Below are positions 23,313-35,665 of a stretch of DNA of 64,000 nt, piece by piece. The DNA comes from Tillus elongatus (Eukaryota > Arthropoda > Insecta > Coleoptera > Cleridae). Positions within the stretch are counted from its first letter, which is position 1; every line of letters starts with the position of its first letter. The stretch is taken from contig OZ023267.1 in NCBI GenBank assembly GCA_964006375.1, forward strand, positions 21,015,739 through 21,079,738. Reading direction: 5' to 3'. Position numbers and translations under genes: made by a program. The notes under the pieces were generated by a model. That model was given only the letters and a program-made list of their open reading frames with translations, searched no databases and was not told the DNA's origin.

Positions 23313-24360
23313 TCAGATTATCTTTATAACGTGATGATTATTATCCCAAATATGTCGAGCGTCGGAAGATCTATCTACAGTACCGTAATGTAAGTGGGAT
23401 AAGTGTTCTTTGAATCTAATTCCAATCGATCTTTTTGTTTGTCCGACGTACTTAAGATTACAATATTTACAACTTATTTCATAAATTCCCGACATTGTGT
23501 CCGTGCTGTCCTTGACTCCTGGGTTACCTAGCAAGTTTTTAAGGTACTTTTTGTCGAAAATGTTAGCTGCAAGTTGACTTTTTTTTAAATGCTATCTAGA
23601 CCCCTCGTGATTCGAGGTTCAAATAGTAAGCAAACAAAGTTTTTTTCGAAATTCTCTCTTCTAAACGTCGTTGATTCCGTCAAAATTTTCTTTGTTTTAT
23701 GTTTGTTGATTCATTTTTCCACCAGGCAAGCAGTGTATCCGTTATATTCGGCCACGTTCTTAATATAATTTAATTCTTTGGTATATTTACTTTTGTTTAA
23801 AGGAAAATTCATTAACCGATTTACTAAACAATTCAGACTGGCCACTTTTCGTGCGTACGTATGGTGTGAGTCGTTCGGAATGTAGCTTATGATGGTGGTT
23901 TCCTTTCTATAGACATCGAATTCTAAAGTATCTTTTTTATTGATAATTAGTACATATATAAAGGGCAATTTATTATTAATTTCTAATTCGTTGGTAAATT
24001 TTATAGATTCAAATTTACTGCTTAACTTGGCAATAAAATCTTCTATTCTGAAAATATTTGTGTCAAACACTGCGAAAATATCATCCACGTAACAAAAGCA
24101 CACTCTAGGAAAATAGCCACTTTCACTTTCAATATCGGTTTCAAATCTGCTCATGAAAAGGTCTGCAATAAATGGCGATAGCAGATTGCCCATTGCCGTG
24201 CCCTGGGTTTGTTAAAAAAATTCATTGTTGAATTGAAAATTATTTTGTTCGATACAAAAGTTTGTTAAAATTAAATATTCTTTGCAGACATTTTCATTTA
24301 TGTTATTGATTTTTAACAACTGCTCTAAATACGCTAAAGTTTGCTCCGTGGGAACGGTAG
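23313..24360 (-). pseudogene. PLE-A reverse transcriptase and GIY-YIG endonuclease, broken
   Basis: Minus strand from about 24360. RT motifs include KEYLILTNFCIEQNNF, then GTAMGNLLSPFIADLF (24200-24160), CFCYVDDIFAVFD (catalytic YVDD, near 24100), and a long conserved RT tail to 23711. After a frame break come the linker and the endonuclease GIYEISCKYCNLKYVGQTKR (23490-23430) with RFKEHL, the GIY-YIG core used to nick target DNA. One stop precedes GTAMGN. The N-terminal RT part is missing where the inverted copy joins. Confidence 0.85.
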
Positions 24361-24493
24361 GAATCAACGACGTTTACAAGAAAGAAATCCGAAAAAAAAA
24401 TTTGCTTACCATTTGAACCTCGAATCACGAGGGGTCTGGATAGCATTTTTAAAAAAGTCAACTTGCAGCTAACATTTTTGACAAAATAATATC

Positions 24494-24856
24494 TTGAAAA
24501 ACTTGTTAGGTAACCCAAAAGATAAGGATAGCACGGACAAAATGTCGGGAATTTATGAAATAAGTTGTAAAGATTGTAATCTTAAGTACGTCGGACAAAC
24601 AAAAAGATCGATTGGAATTAGATTCAAAGAACACTTAGCCCAATTACATTACGGTACTATAGATATATTTTCCGTCGCCCGACCTATTTTGGAGAATAAT
24701 CATCACGTTAATGAAGATAATCTGAAATTAATAAAAAATGTTAGACAACCAGGACAGCTTAACTCCTTCAAGAGTATATATATTACGAAATATAGTAACA
24801 ACAAAAAACGTTTCACCACCGCCGATTACAAGTCACCTAATCGATTGCTTCGTTAA
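24494..24856 (+). pseudogene. GIY-YIG endonuclease domain of inverted PLE-A copy
   Basis: A 120-codon open frame encodes the C-terminal PLE endonuclease: GIYEISCKDCNLKYVGQTKR at about residues 20-39, RFKEHLAQLHYG after it, then a basic C-terminus ending DYKSPNRLLR and a stop. The reverse transcriptase is absent, so it cannot be a full element. It is better preserved than the minus-strand partner 1 kb away. Confidence 0.85.
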
Positions 24857-25139
24857 AAAAAATCCCACGTTTCAGCACGTCCTAAAGATAACATAAAAAT
24901 ACATATAGTGCCTCCAAAGGAAACTATGTTAATTTAGTTGTCGTTGAACCTTCTAAAAATTATTAGAGATGGAGACCTTTTATACAAGTTAGTAGGGACA
25001 GTGCAAAGGCCTCGTCTGGCGATAAAAATACAATACACTACATAATTTGCCTGTGATTAGTTTCACATCTCAGTTCGGTCTCTTTACCTAAGACATGGTA
25101 TATAAGGTGATGTTACTTTTTAAACTAGTTAGAATTTTT

Positions 25140-25186
25140 CATCCTCTGATGACCCTAACTTGGTTAGTGAAGCGATCGTCAGGTCT
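25140..25186 (+). ncRNA. Hammerhead-ribozyme-like motif, PLE-A plus copy
   Basis: CTGATGA at 25146-25152 is exact. Stem II (CCTAAC / GTTAGT with loop TTG) follows, then GAAGC with one core change (GAAA to GAAG), loop GATC and GTC at 25178-25180. Expected cleavage would be after 25180. Flanking CCT (25143-25145) and AGG (25181-25183) pair as the start of stem I. Confidence 0.55.
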
Positions 25187-25262
25187 TTTAATATGTGTTG
25201 TGGTGATTTGGGTTCTCCAAGTGTACTTATTAGAGCTCATTACAGGTTCCAATCTTCACTTA

Positions 25263-26335
<1,073 letters not shown>

Positions 26336-26559
26336 AGAGAGAGAGTGTGTCCACAGATAGAGTTCACATGGGATGTTTATACCAAAACAAAAATTCTAAT
26401 TGAAATTTTAGCTTATAGCTTATGCTTAGTGTAAATTAAGATGTTGAAAAAATTAGGCCTATCAATTAATATGCAGGGTGTTTCCGGAAGGAATTATAAA
26501 AATTTGACACGACTATCATTATTTTAAGAAATAACAAAAACATCCAATTAAAAAAGTTC

Positions 26560-27636
26560 GATGGCCCCCAACTAGCTTTGCTTAGCCAGGGTATAAAGTT
26601 TACCGTTCCTCCAAAACTTAAGTCTTGGATGTTTGAGACAGTCAAAGATACAGAGTTGTTCTTGAGCAGGTTCAGAGTTCAAAAAAGCGGAATTTCACAG
26701 ATTATTTCTAGGTTCAAGGCTTTAACCCCTGAATGTTGCCCATTCAGTAAGGTTGTCTCTTCTTTGAGAGAAACTATTGTTGGTAATGATTTTTTCCTTT
26801 CGAAAGCCGATAAGGGACATTGCGTTGTTGTCTTGGATAAGACAGATTACATTTCTAAAGTTCTCACCTTCCTGAGAGATAATAGGATTTCAACCATTGG
26901 ATACAAGCCACTTCCTTCCTACGCTTCTTAGTTTAAGAAGGTGTTTGACAAGTATGCCCTCTTGATTTCTGAAACCCATAAACAGTTGTTTCCTATGAAC
27001 TACATAATTCCACGCCTATATGGCCTCCCCAATGTGCATAAAGAGGGCTGTCCCATTCGCCCGGTATCTTTCGTTGGTTGCATCTCTTATAGGTTGTCGA
27101 GGTATCTGTCCTTCCTCTTGATGTCTGGGTTAGATTTACAGTCACCTTACTCCCTCAAGAATTCTTCGGAACTGATAGGTAGACTCAGCAATATAGAACT
27201 GCGAAATAATTATTTGTTGGTTTCTTTCGATGTCTCTAACCTTTTTACCAGTATCCCGGTGAATCAGACTCTCCTACTCTTGAAGAGTTTGTTGGCTCTT
27301 CCTCATTCAGTATTGAATCCCAGAGGGCTCTCGATGCCTTGGTCAAGGTGTGCTTGGCTCAGAATTTCTTCTAGTTTGATGATAAAATGTTCGTCCAAAA
27401 AAAATTGTCTCCCCCATGGGTACACCTTTTGTCTATTGTCACCTTTTTGCGCGGAGGTATTTATGAGGTTCTTTGAGGGGGAACTGGTTTTCAGAGACTA
27501 TAATCCCCATTTGAGATACGTTTCTTCCTGGTTTCGTTATGTTGATGACATTCTGGTGGTTTGGTCGGGTACCATAGAGCAGCTGCACCTGTTCCAGAAT
27601 CACGGAATGCCTCAGAAGTATAAACCAACCCAATAA
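26560..27636 (+). pseudogene. PLE-B reverse transcriptase pseudogene
   Basis: A different PLE family. The N-terminal signature FFLSKADKGHCVVVLDKTDY is followed by a TAG near 26929, then PRLYGLPNVHKEGCPIRPVS, VSFDVSNLFTSIPV (motif A), a frameshifted PMG..SPFCAEVFMRFFE region (27410-27480), and FRYVDDILVVW (catalytic YVDD, about 27530-27560). The KADKG and PK/NVHK motifs are characteristic of PLE reverse transcriptases. No GIY-YIG domain follows. It begins inside the frame, so it is 5' truncated. Sequence after 27636 is unassigned. Confidence 0.85.
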
Positions 27637-28035
27637 CGACCCGTCAGTCTTTGGTTGCCATTTGAGGGCTTTAATAAAAAGACAGATGCTGAGATTTTAC
27701 ACCCTTCAAGTTTTGTTGTAGAACAATTCGTTTTAGAAGAAATTTAGATTTTCAAACATTTCAGCTACCAAGCCAGTGAAGTTTTGAACTTGTCCAACTC
27801 TACTATAACTAACTTTCCTTCCTTCTATGGCCAATTAGTGTAATAAGTGCTGCTAAACACCATGGTTTTCTATTTGACCAGAAGTATGGTGTCTTGAAGA
27901 TGGCTGCTCTGTTGCTCTCCTTCCATTTCCTACTCTATTTGTCATTGACTGTGATGCTTCTACACATTTGTTTCTCATTCACTCTTCTGCACCTGCACCA
28001 CATACAAATTACTTCATAAACTGATTCTTAATTAT
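27637..28035. other. Unassigned; possible decayed PLE-B 3' part
   Basis: No motif is visible. The position directly after the PLE-B RT suggests the decayed remainder of that element. Confidence 0.3.
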
Positions 28036-28039
28036 TATC

Positions 28040-28400
28040 AAAATAAAATACGTAACTAGTATAATAGGAACTGAATAAATAATATAAAGGTGATACAAAT
28101 CACCAGCCGCTACAAATCGTTCAAACCGCTTGGTGAATGATGTGTAGGCGTTTTGGATTTCCTGATTTGGAATGGCTTGAAGTGTATCTCCCATTCTTCG
28201 TTTTAATTAATTTAAACTGTTATTAAACGGAACATTTAGATTTTCTGCTTAAGATAGCCTCATGAGTAAAATTTCATGACACTTAGATCAGGGCTTCGAA
28301 GAGGCCAAGGGCCATTTCGCCCATTCCCGCACCATTCGCGCTAAATGCTCTGGGTGGCCGTCTTGTTGGAACTAAAGAGCCTGTCTATCGTTCAGATGCA
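28040..28400 (-). pseudogene. Mariner-like transposase C-terminal fragment
   Basis: Minus strand: WPLRSPDLSVMKFYS near 28310, GYLKQKI near 28250, then the frame with TLQAIPNQEIQNAYTSFTKR and FERFVAAGD ending near 28090. The last block is the usual C-terminus of DUF4817-type insect transposases. Nothing upstream of the third catalytic motif survives. Confidence 0.75.
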
Positions 28401-28511
28401 TATTATGTAAACGGTCTAAGAGAAAAGTGTCTAACATTTAGCTGTATTCGTTTATATTTTGCTTAAAAGGATAGGTTAATAGCAAATTCAGCTATTCAAA
28501 TTTGAAGCATT

Positions 28512-29467
<956 letters not shown>

Positions 29468-29574
29468 TGTAGTAGAAAATTTTCGTAAAAATATTTCCAA
29501 TCCGATAGCTCAATCAATTTCCCCTTAAGCCAGAATCTTCAATCTTGAACCATAGTAACACCTATGTAAACGCA

Positions 29575-30042
29575 CGTGGGTACTAAATTAAAGAAAAATA
29601 ACATAATGAGTTTCGCCGATAACTACAAATTTGTTCTAAAAAACCTTTTTTGTTTTTTATTGTTTGCAAAAACTGGATGGGTTGACTAAAACAAAATTAT
29701 CCAAGAAATTAATATGGAAAAATATCTGTCATATTTATAATTTGACAGGTACTTTCCCTTTGTAAATAATATTTTCTGAAAAAAATTTTGTTACTTTAAT
29801 GAAATTTGCAACACAAGTTTTTTAAAGACACATGCAGTACTTACATATTATATCTAAGACCAATTTTAAAATTTTTAGCTCCATGTAAAATATATATATT
29901 TTTTTAAATAATCGCTAACTGGGACTCTAAAACCGATCTCCAAGATCCATTTAAATTTAAAGAATTAGTTTTAATAGTAGATCTTACTAATAGTGTACGT
30001 TTCTTAGGAAAATTCACTACTATAACGCACTTGCTGCGTCCC
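29575..30042 (-). repeat. Subfamily 3 of the GGACGCAGC repeat, second copy
   Basis: Matches 17770-18296. The terminus at 30008-30042 reads, on the minus strand, GGGACGCAGCAAGTGCGTTA. The open frame at 29904-30194 spans the terminus and is not a gene. Confidence 0.8.
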
Positions 30043-30059
30043 GAACTTTTGTATGATCT

Positions 30060-31240
30060 ATTGAACTTGAATTGTAACGAGGTCGGTATAGCTTGCAGTG
30101 ACGTATCAGCACAGAAAAATAGATATAAATAAATATTGTTGTTATAGTACTCTAATAGAAATGTTGGAATTTTGAAAGAGAGGAGGCGATTCAAATTACT
30201 AAAAAAAAAGCGGGTCTAAAATGTCACAACCTTGAAATACCCTGGTATAAATTTTAACAAGAAGGAAGGAATTTACAAAATACTAATCAAAATCATTTAG
30301 AAAAAAAAAGGCCAATTCAGTTCTGGATCATATTAACCCGAGGAGTAGAGCAGGGTCACGTTTTTGGAGGTGCGTAAATGTGGCTATGGACAAATACTAT
30401 ATACATACTTTAGCATTGGTGATATTTGTGACAAGTACACTAGCGCCACCTTACGTCAAGTACTGACAACTGTGCGAGTAATTTGAATTGTATATTTACC
30501 TGCATATTCTTAATTTAGACAATTGGTTTATTATAGATGAATATAAAAACTTGTACATGGCAAAACAGTGAAAATTTTCTGATTATATAGTTATAAGTAG
30601 AATTTGTATCAACAATCAACTTGAAACCTAAATGAATTCAGCATGAATAATTCTGCAAATTTCTCTTACCCATAATCTTATTTCATCATAATTTAAAGTG
30701 CTACCCTAAAACCGTCGTTAAACTACTATTTCAAGGGTAGGTATAGGAATATAAGCTGTTTCTAAGGATATTAAGTTACAATCTATACTTACCTATAAAT
30801 AATTCTTCTAGGTATAAATGGTAGCACCGTAGTCAATTTGCTATATCTTTACATGAAAACTGTCTTATTAATCTAATATTTTAAAATATGTAACTGATAT
30901 ACTTAGTACATAATTAAGAAATTGTGCAAATAAAAGGTGAGACTAACTCTTACTTCCGTGAATAAATCTATTATAGGGCTGAATTTGCTATTTCTACTTG
31001 TCTCTTTAAAAACTTGTCTTGGGAAGATAATTAAAAGCCTTTACCAAGTAAAATAATTTTAAATGTGAAAAAATGTGACAATTTATGCCATACTGAAATA
31101 AAAAAGGACACAGAAGAAAATAGAAAAACAGTTTTCTTATACCATTTATTATTAATGCAAAACTTTTTATGCCTTCATATTTTTTTATGAACTGGATGAT
31201 AAGTTATGATTGAAGCATTTCAACCAGCGGTTTACGAAGT
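30060..31240. other. No recognised gene or repeat
   Basis: AT-rich, apparently unique sequence with no internal repeats. It may include upstream or downstream sequence of the THAP-like frame at 31241-31468. Confidence 0.45.
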
Positions 31241-31468
31241 TTATCTATAAATAGGTACATGATAGTAAATATTACACAATAAATTATCTTCTGAGAACTG
31301 TACATATTGGCATAAACGTGATTCTGAATTTTTCTTCTGCTTCAAATCATATTCACGTTTCGCATCCTTTGGAAACCTATGAAATGTCTTTGATAGATTT
31401 AGCACGTTATAATTCGAACAATTATAGATTGCACACACCCAACCACTAACATTCATTGTAAAAAACAC
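31241..31468 (-). pseudogene. THAP-domain-like fragment
   Basis: The frame begins MFFTMNVSGWVCAIYNCSNY and continues to TFHRFPKDAKREYD. The THAP zinc finger (C2CH, DNA binding) starts with C-x2-4-C and contains a conserved FHRFP motif, and both are visible (C-x4-C, then FHRFPKD). The second half should carry W and C-x2-H; instead the frame has LCQYVQFSEDN, where the histidine position is Q or V, and no tryptophan. It is probably a decayed THAP domain, from a P-element relative or a host gene exon. An intron-interrupted live gene cannot be excluded. Confidence 0.6.
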
Positions 31469-32850
31469 AGCTCAAACTTAATCATACACAGTTAAACACC
31501 AGCAATTGCTAGTGTTAAACGTTCTCGAACGACGTAACATCAGTACTATCCTCTAGAGGCGCTGATATTTTTGTAACACGAAATCAGCCGGAGTGTCCTG
31601 TATTGTCATTATATAGTATTTGCTCTGGATATTATAAGTTGCAATAGCAATGAGCTTCTCAAAATATAACTGTTCCCTTAGTTATGCATGTCCAAGTCTT
31701 AACGTGTTCAATATTAGCTCAGTACACCTACAAATGGTAAAATCTCATCACTTCTGCTCTCACTTGATTTCATTAGGCTATTAGCGACTCTGGCTAATGG
31801 AGAACCCCAACAAGAACAAACCTTGTTAAGTGCAAACAGACGAGAGAACATTTCTGTGGCGTGCTGTTAAATAATAACTTCGCTGTCTGAGAACAAAATG
31901 TGTACAACCAAATGTTTTGACTGATAATTACTACAAGCTAATTATTAATAGGTCAAAGGCACGCTATATATACATTTGTTCATATATATCTTTCGACTTA
32001 ATGGTCTAATCTTTTGACTTTATACGATTGGTGATTTATATCAGATATCTATAGATTCTTCAACATAAACATCTTTAGCGAACTTTTATTTATAAATTAA
32101 AGTTATTTAACGAGGTCGAGATGGACACCCTAGAATGCATGTTCTGTGACAAAACACTCTCTCTTCTCTTCCCTTTTATATCTCTCTCACTCTTGTTTGT
32201 AAGTGTATATGAGACAGACCTGATCAACGGACTATGCCATACCACCTAGAGTCCCTTGTGGTACCATATCTTCGTACTAACTACTCCAATCGTACTACTA
32301 GATACGCAGATGACAGGAGAGCTCAAATAAGTATGCTGAATCTGCTGGAAAGTGTGTGAACAACATTCATATAAAAGAAGGTACGGCGAAACCAAAGTAT
32401 TGAAGATAAGTAAGGATACGAGGCCGGCCCTGTACTTCATACAGAACGGTGTGTTTATTGTTATCTTCAACAAAAGTAAAATTCACCGAAGTAATATTAA
32501 TTATTAATTTTGAATACTGCAGTTGATGTCAACTAGTGCTTTGCTTGACCACACAGTTATATTATCTAAACTGTAAGTACTGTTTTACTTCGATAAATTA
32601 CCTAGATAATTAAGGTAAATAGGACGAAATTTTCACATTAAAACCTTATCAGTAAGAAGACCACATTTTACTTGCCTTATCTTTTCGGTATGAACCGAAA
32701 AGGCAGGATTGGATTCATAAGAAACATAAGTAGACATTTAATAATGTCTCATATTACAAATGAGGCTTCTGAGTACAGAAGCTCTCAAATACAAACCCCT
32801 ATCAACAAGAGCTACTCCACCATATTTGCACAAGAAAATACCCCTAAAAA
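31469..32850. other. No recognised gene
   Basis: Unassigned, with CT-rich patches near 32156-32200. Frames at 32246-32473 and 32672-32917 show no motif; the second runs into the element at 32856. Confidence 0.45.
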
Positions 32851-32851
32851 G

Positions 32852-33323
32852 TTCGGGACGCAGCAAGTGCGTTATTGTAGTGAATTTTTATTAAATGCTT
32901 CAAATTTGAATAACTAAATTTTTTTTAAACTTAGAAAGTTTAATTTTGGTATGTGGTAAGGTCTTTTCTAAGGTAAGATATCCACCAAATTTCATTGAAA
33001 TAACATCGTAATTTTCGGAGAAAATTTTTTTTTACAAAGAAAATTTAAAATTTTAATAACTCAATTTTCTATGAACTTAAAAAGTTGAATTTTGGTACGT
33101 AGTAAGGCCTCTCCTAAGGCAATATTTACATTTAATTTCTTTAAAGCAACTTTGTAATTTTCGGAGACAAAAATTTTTTGCAAAAAAAAAGAAAACTCAA
33201 AAATTTCTCGGAAAACCACGTCCGATTTTCCTGGATAACGAACTCGTCCAAGCTATTAATAAAAGAAAGGCACTTGGCGAGTTTCAACTATATCGGTTAA
33301 TGATTTTTTGAGTTATCGAATGG

Positions 33324-33416
<93 letters not shown>

Positions 33417-33552
33417 CATAAAAAATTAAAACTGACCCCGGATATAGGTTCTAGGGGTCCTAGTTCGCGGTCATTTGAAAAAATTTTTGCAAAGTCTCAC
33501 CATCGATACCTCTCTATTAGTAAATTTTTTAAAATAAAAAATCACTAAAAAA
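32852..33552 (+). mobile_element. Complete TA-tract (HINE-like) element, ~0.7 kb
   Basis: The best-defined copy. The 5' end is CGGGACGCAGCAAGTGCGTT at 32854, then TAGTGAATTTTTATT. Two internally similar blocks (GAATTTTGGTACGTAG-type) follow, then the core TTTTTTGAGTTATCG, the (TA)n tract (33332-33410), the block GGTTCTAGGGGTCCTAG (33450), CACCATCGATACC, and the 3' hairpin TAGTAAATTTTTT / AAAAAATCACTA (33518-33547). The hairpin's right arm is also the inverse of the 5' subterminal TAGTGAATTTTTATT. Subterminal inverted repeat, microsatellite core and terminal hairpin together are the published HINE layout. Assignment is inference. Confidence 0.7.
33332..33410. repeat. (TA)n microsatellite, ~79 bp
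   Basis: TA run bordered by CATACATA-type imperfect repeats on both sides. Confidence 0.97.
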
Positions 33553-33759
33553 CCAGGCTATTATATTTCCATCTATAGGTGAAACGAAGCTACAAGCTTA
33601 TCTAATTCCTCTAGGTGAAATTATTCACCCTAAAAATATTCTATACTACTCCAGATAAAAAGGAAATGTGAGCGGAAAGTTCGAAAAAACCGACTTAGTG
33701 AACCTCTTTACGCTACCTTTTACCCATTTTACAGCTATACTTCCTTAAAATCCTGTTTA

Positions 33760-33900
33760 CTTCGCCCAGAACCCTTATTCACCGCAGGTCTCGCAACTTC
33801 CTTGGGGGTTGTTCGAAAGAAATTTTTCTCGTTTATGCAGTGAGGGTTATCGTAGGCATGTAGGGGGGGGGGGGGGAGAACCCCCGTGACGAAGCTGAGA
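33760..33900 (+). repeat. Fragment of the large palindromic repeat, with G homopolymer
   Basis: The stretch CGCAACTTCCTTGGGGGTTG to GACGAAGCTGAG corresponds to one arm of the palindrome at 57360-58130 (CGTAACTTCCTTGGGGGGTA ... GACGAAGCAG). It contains a run of about 15 G at 33868-33882, unusual in this AT-rich region. Confidence 0.65.
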
Positions 33901-33991
33901 ACCAAGATTTTTAATTTACGTTTAAATTGTTACCTCATTTCATTTAAGTACACTTGGAGAACCCAAATCACCACAACACATTTTAAAAAGA

Positions 33992-34040
33992 CCTGACGAT
34001 CGTTTCACTAACCAAGTTAGCGTCATCAGAGGATGAAAAA
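33992..34040 (-). ncRNA. Hammerhead ribozyme motif with intact core, PLE terminus
   Basis: Minus strand: CTGATGA (34029-34023), stem II GCTAAC / GTTAGT with loop TTG, GAAAC, loop GATC, then GTC (33997-33995). Stem III is two base pairs (AC/GT); stem I starts with CCT/AGG. Predicted cleavage lies between 33995 and 33994 on the minus strand. One extra C follows CTGATGA before stem II, a departure from the textbook closing pair. PLEs are known to carry hammerheads; activity here is inference. Confidence 0.65.
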
Positions 34041-34375
34041 TTTCAACTACTTTAAAAACTAACATCACCTTATATACCGGATCTTAGGTAGAGAGACTAA
34101 ACTACGATGGGAAACTAGTCGCAGGCGAATTCCACAGTGTATTGTGTTTTTATCGCCGGATGAGGTCTTTGCACTGTCCCTACTAACTTATCTAAAAGGT
34201 GTCCATCCCTAATAACTTTGGAAAGTTAGTGGGGGCAGTACAAAGACATCGCCCGGCGATAAAAACACAATACACTGTGGAATTTGCCTGCGACTAGTAT
34301 CCCATCTCAGTTCGGTCTCCTTACCTAAGATCTGGTATATAAGGTGATGTTAGTTTTTAAAGTAGTTAGAATTTT

Positions 34376-34422
34376 TTATCGTCTGATGGCGCTAACTTGG
34401 TTAGCAAAACGATCGTCAGGTA
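34376..34422 (+). ncRNA. Hammerhead-ribozyme-like motif, opposite arm
   Basis: CTGATGG at 34383-34389, stem GCTAAC / GTTAGC with loop TTG, then CAAAAC in place of GAAAC, loop GATC, GTC at 34415-34417. Two core changes suggest an inactive copy, but stem II has become fully Watson-Crick (T to C change), pairing with the arm partner. Confidence 0.45.
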
Positions 34423-34590
34423 TTTTTAAAATGTGTTGTGGTGATTTGGGTTCTCCAAGCGTACCCCTCATGGGAACCTGTAACCCCTAGAGGGCGCGTC
34501 CCCAGGTGGCGGATAGTGGAATGCCTCTCAGATATTATTGGTAGTAGGGAAATCAAATACCTCCCGCGGACCAACAGGTACGCAGCGTCT

Positions 34591-34856
34591 CTACGTTATT
34601 ATGTTGAAGAAACCATTGGCAAAATTGTAGGCGAGGTATAAAATCTCTTTCAGGCGATGGATGTGATATGGACGCAATTGTTGCTCGTGAAGAACTCGCC
34701 ATATCGTTGCATTGGATGCTTCCAGATGATTGGCCATTTCTTTAGTACCTATTTTTGGATTTTGTTTAATTTCATCCAGAACAGCCACTTCAAAATTAGG
34801 ATTTCGTGCACTTCGTGGTCTGCCTCTATCAGCAGTAACTTTATTAAGGGTACCTG

Positions 34857-34950
<94 letters not shown>

Positions 34951-35145
34951 GAAAGAGACAGATCGATGTATTAGATTATGTAAGTATGTGTCTGTTTCTC
35001 GCAGACGGATGTCAATCCGTTGAAACATCCTTCTCCGATTTGGGAAGGATACTTCATACAGTCGTTTCGCCTCATAACAGTTACCAAAATCCAGTGAATA
35101 CATAACATGCATGTCTGTTAGTTCATTGTTGGTAAAGACTTCCAT
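34591..35145 (-). pseudogene. Mariner-like transposase N-terminus interrupted by (TA)n
   Basis: The minus-strand frame starts at ATG 35145: MEVFTNNELTDMHVMYSLDF, then AKRLYEVSFPNRR and IDIRLRET, a first HTH typical of DUF4817 insect transposases. After a short unrelated stretch and the TA tract (34860-34948, translated as Tyr-Ile repeats), coding resumes with [19 protein letters not shown] and a second HTH ([20 protein letters not shown]) and LRPYHIHRL. The tract is in frame, so the reading frame stays open. The catalytic domain is missing beyond 34591. It is a relic. Confidence 0.85.
34860..34948. repeat. (TA)n microsatellite inside transposase gene
   Basis: About 89 bp of TA between the first HTH (RLRET) and the second part (GTLNKV) of the transposase coding sequence. 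Confidence 0.97.
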
Positions 35146-35425
35146 ATTTAATTAGAAAAATTACGGACAATACAATTACATACTTAAAAATAGTGAGTAG
35201 TCTTAAACATAAAAGTCAAATGTAGTATATGCCACGACGAAAACGCAAAAGTCAAGTCCCGTAACGATGGAAACAACTTTGCTAAATGGTTTGTTAAAAG
35301 TTTGTTATCCTGGCTTTTTATTTTATCTTCATGATTGTGTTTTGTCAGTTCTTTTTTCTGGTGATATTTTAATTATTAACTAGAGAATAAGAAAATTAAG
35401 TTTATACTTACTGATAGCAATTAAA
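35146..35425. other. No recognised feature
   Basis: Short spacer; probably the 5' non-coding end of the transposase relic. Confidence 0.4.
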
Positions 35426-35665
35426 TGGTGGACATCTAACCCCATTTTTAACAAGTTAGACACCGACCATATGCATCAGTGACAGCTGCAAACCTAGAAA
35501 CAATCATTGATCATAGACTATTGTTACTCTATTGCTAACAATTTTTATAAGTTATTTTCTTATTGTAAATCATAGAACCGACCAACACAGAGGCGCCATC
35601 AGACTTATTAAATAGTAATATATAACTATATATGTTACTTAATTTTTGAATATCCGATTTTGAGT

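Larger units (their letters stand above)
22800..25262. mobile_element. Penelope-like element (PLE-A), inverted pair
   Basis: A minus-strand copy with reverse transcriptase and GIY-YIG domain (24357 to 22800) is joined head-on to an inverted partial copy (24358-25262). The arms 22800-23665 and 24358-25262 are inverted repeats of about 0.87 kb, ending outwards at the same TAAGTACACTTGG / CCAAGTGTACTTA. Inverted partial copies are a known structural feature of PLE insertions. A third copy of the terminal 260 bp is the fold-back at 33945-34467, and a shorter end fragment is at 53470-53540. Confidence 0.85.
33945..34467. mobile_element. PLE-A terminal fold-back (inverted repeat arms ~250 bp)
   Basis: The left arm 33945-34200 and right arm 34225-34467 are near-perfect inverted repeats around a short loop. 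Each matches the outer 260 bp of PLE-A (22800-23050, 25015-25262). The coding part of the element is gone, leaving two opposed termini, each with a hammerhead-like motif. The ends are AAGTACACTTGG and CCAAGCGTACCC. Confidence 0.85.

Noticed and set aside
34467..34600. Frame with YAASLRYYVEETIGKIVGEV as a host protein
   Set aside because: It continues directly from the PLE fold-back into the transposase relic on the other strand; no recognisable domain.
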